DNA of 5,815 nt, taken from contig CADCRB010000322.1 of the NCBI GenBank assembly GCA_902803745.1, positions 1-5,815 of the forward strand, written 5' to 3'. Numbering within the stretch: position 1 is the first letter of the stretch; each line of letters opens with the position of its first letter. Of the stretch, positions 5,222 to 5,815 are shown piece after piece. The stretch is from an uncultured Lachnospiraceae bacterium (lineage in GTDB: Bacteria > Bacillota > Clostridia > Lachnospirales > Lachnospiraceae). Both the position numbers and the translations under genes were made by a program. The notes beneath the pieces are model-generated. The model worked only from the letters and a program-made list of their open reading frames with translations, searched no databases and was not told the origin of the DNA.

Positions 5222-5815
5222 TTACAGTGAATTGATGAATTTGCCTGCATTATACCATTTCTGTATCAGTTTTTCCATAAGATAAAGCAGGGATCCTGCT
5301 GTCCAGACAGTCAGAAAATTCACAAGGAAGGAGAGCGGAAAATCAATATGCAGTCCTATCCAGAAACCGATGTAGCCTGAGCAGAAGCATTGCACAAGAT
5401 AAAGCGGCAGAGCCATATTTCCGACATATCGGATAAAGGAATGTAGCAGCCTTTTCTTTTCGAAAAAAGCAGTGAGACTATCATTCAGGCAGTATCCCAG
5501 CAGCAATGCGGAGGAGCCGGTGCCTGCAGCCCCTGCAAAAATAAGCGCTCTTGAAATATGGGAAGGTATCATCAGCTCTCCTGCGGTAAAAGCAGCAAGA
5601 CAGACAGCGCATATAAGAAGAAGGACACGGCGGATCGAAGGAGCCTTTGATTCTGCGGACCCGTCTGATAGAAACTCCCTTAGCATATATCCGGATATCA
5701 TGGCAAAAAGCCCTGCGAAATACAGCCTCTCCTGCCTGAAACAGAGCACCATGTATAAGACCGCAAGGATCAGAAGGATAATGAACTGAGCTTTTCTTCC
5801 TGTAAATTTAGCAAT
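5222..5815 (-). CDS. Acyltransferase family 3-like membrane protein, C-terminal part (5' end outside window)
   Basis: The frame is open from the window edge (5815) to TAA at 5224-5222, giving 197 visible residues. A methionine at 5752 is internal, because in-frame hydrophobic sequence (IILLILAVLY) continues upstream of it. About six hydrophobic helices are visible: AQFIILLILAVLYMVLC, LYFAGLFAMISGYML, VLLLICAVCLAAF, RALIFAGAAGTGSSALLLGY, NMALPLYLVQCFCSGYIGFW and FLVNFLTVWTAGSLLYLM. The segment IRYVGNMALPLYLVQ (visible residues about 128-142) resembles the penultimate 'lG..SL.iYL.H' helix of acyltransferase family 3 (OafA/OpgC-like), which transfers acetyl or other acyl groups onto surface polysaccharides or other envelope molecules. 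The final His of that motif is Gln here. The catalytic N-terminal helices are outside the window, so the family call rests on the tail only. It leads into the WYL regulator with a 21-nt gap and no terminator. Confidence 0.65.
   Translation of the reverse strand: MAKFTGRKAQFIILLILAVLYMVLCFRQERLYFAGLFAMISGYMLREFLSDGSAESKAPSIRRVLLLICAVCLAAFTAGELMIPSHISRALIFAGAAGTGSSALLLGYCLNDSLTAFFEKKRLLHSFIRYVGNMALPLYLVQCFCSGYIGFWIGLHIDFPLSFLVNFLTVWTAGSLLYLMEKLIQKWYNAGKFINSL

Noticed and set aside
5687..5698. 12-bp palindrome ATATCCGGATAT, partly repeated just upstream of the WYL start (5199-5208)
   Set aside because: The first copy is inside the acyltransferase-like coding sequence encoding SGY, and the second covers the regulator's start codon. 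A shared 10-bp core is suggestive of an operator but two sites, one fully coding, are too little support.
1..5815. Mobile element, CRISPR, toxin-antitoxin or defence island
   Set aside because: No transposase, integrase, terminal repeats, repeat-spacer array or paired small genes were found; the WYL domain alone is not evidence for a defence system.

Overview
The window looks like ordinary chromosome from a Clostridia-type Firmicute, most likely Lachnospiraceae or a close relative. The reasons are the presence of MinD with MinE, strong AGGA-type ribosome binding sites, frequent AGA/AGG and ATA codons, a Rho with an acidic insertion after its N-terminal domain, and a membrane-anchored clostridial-type transglutaminase-like protein. 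The genus assignment is inference. I see no transposase, integrase, tRNA, rRNA, CRISPR array or clear sign of recent transfer.

Left part, plus strand (1-547): the last 63 codons of minD, then a complete minE 16 nt downstream, then an intrinsic terminator. This is the end of a min cell-division operon; MinD is recruited to the membrane through its C-terminal amphipathic tail and MinE drives it off.

Middle: a convergent minus-strand gene (528-1064) encodes a small, probably cytoplasmic C39/papain-like cysteine peptidase of unknown role. Its stop codon lies inside the minE terminator hairpin. It diverges from rho (1201-2592, plus strand, complete transcription termination factor Rho). The 136-nt space between them holds candidate back-to-back promoters.

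Right part, minus strand (2612-5815): three tightly spaced genes read right to left as a probable operon. They are an acyltransferase-3-like membrane protein (cut by the window edge), a WYL-domain transcription regulator, and a membrane-anchored extracytoplasmic protein with a transglutaminase-like core. The gaps are 21 and 6 nt. The combination suggests a regulated cell-envelope function. This operon runs into the 3' end of rho with a 19-nt gap and no convincing intrinsic terminator for either direction.

No clearly novel multi-gene system is visible. The parts most worth a second look are the orphan peptidase wedged between minE and rho, the overlapping terminator hairpins there, and the envelope operon with its atypical WYL regulator.
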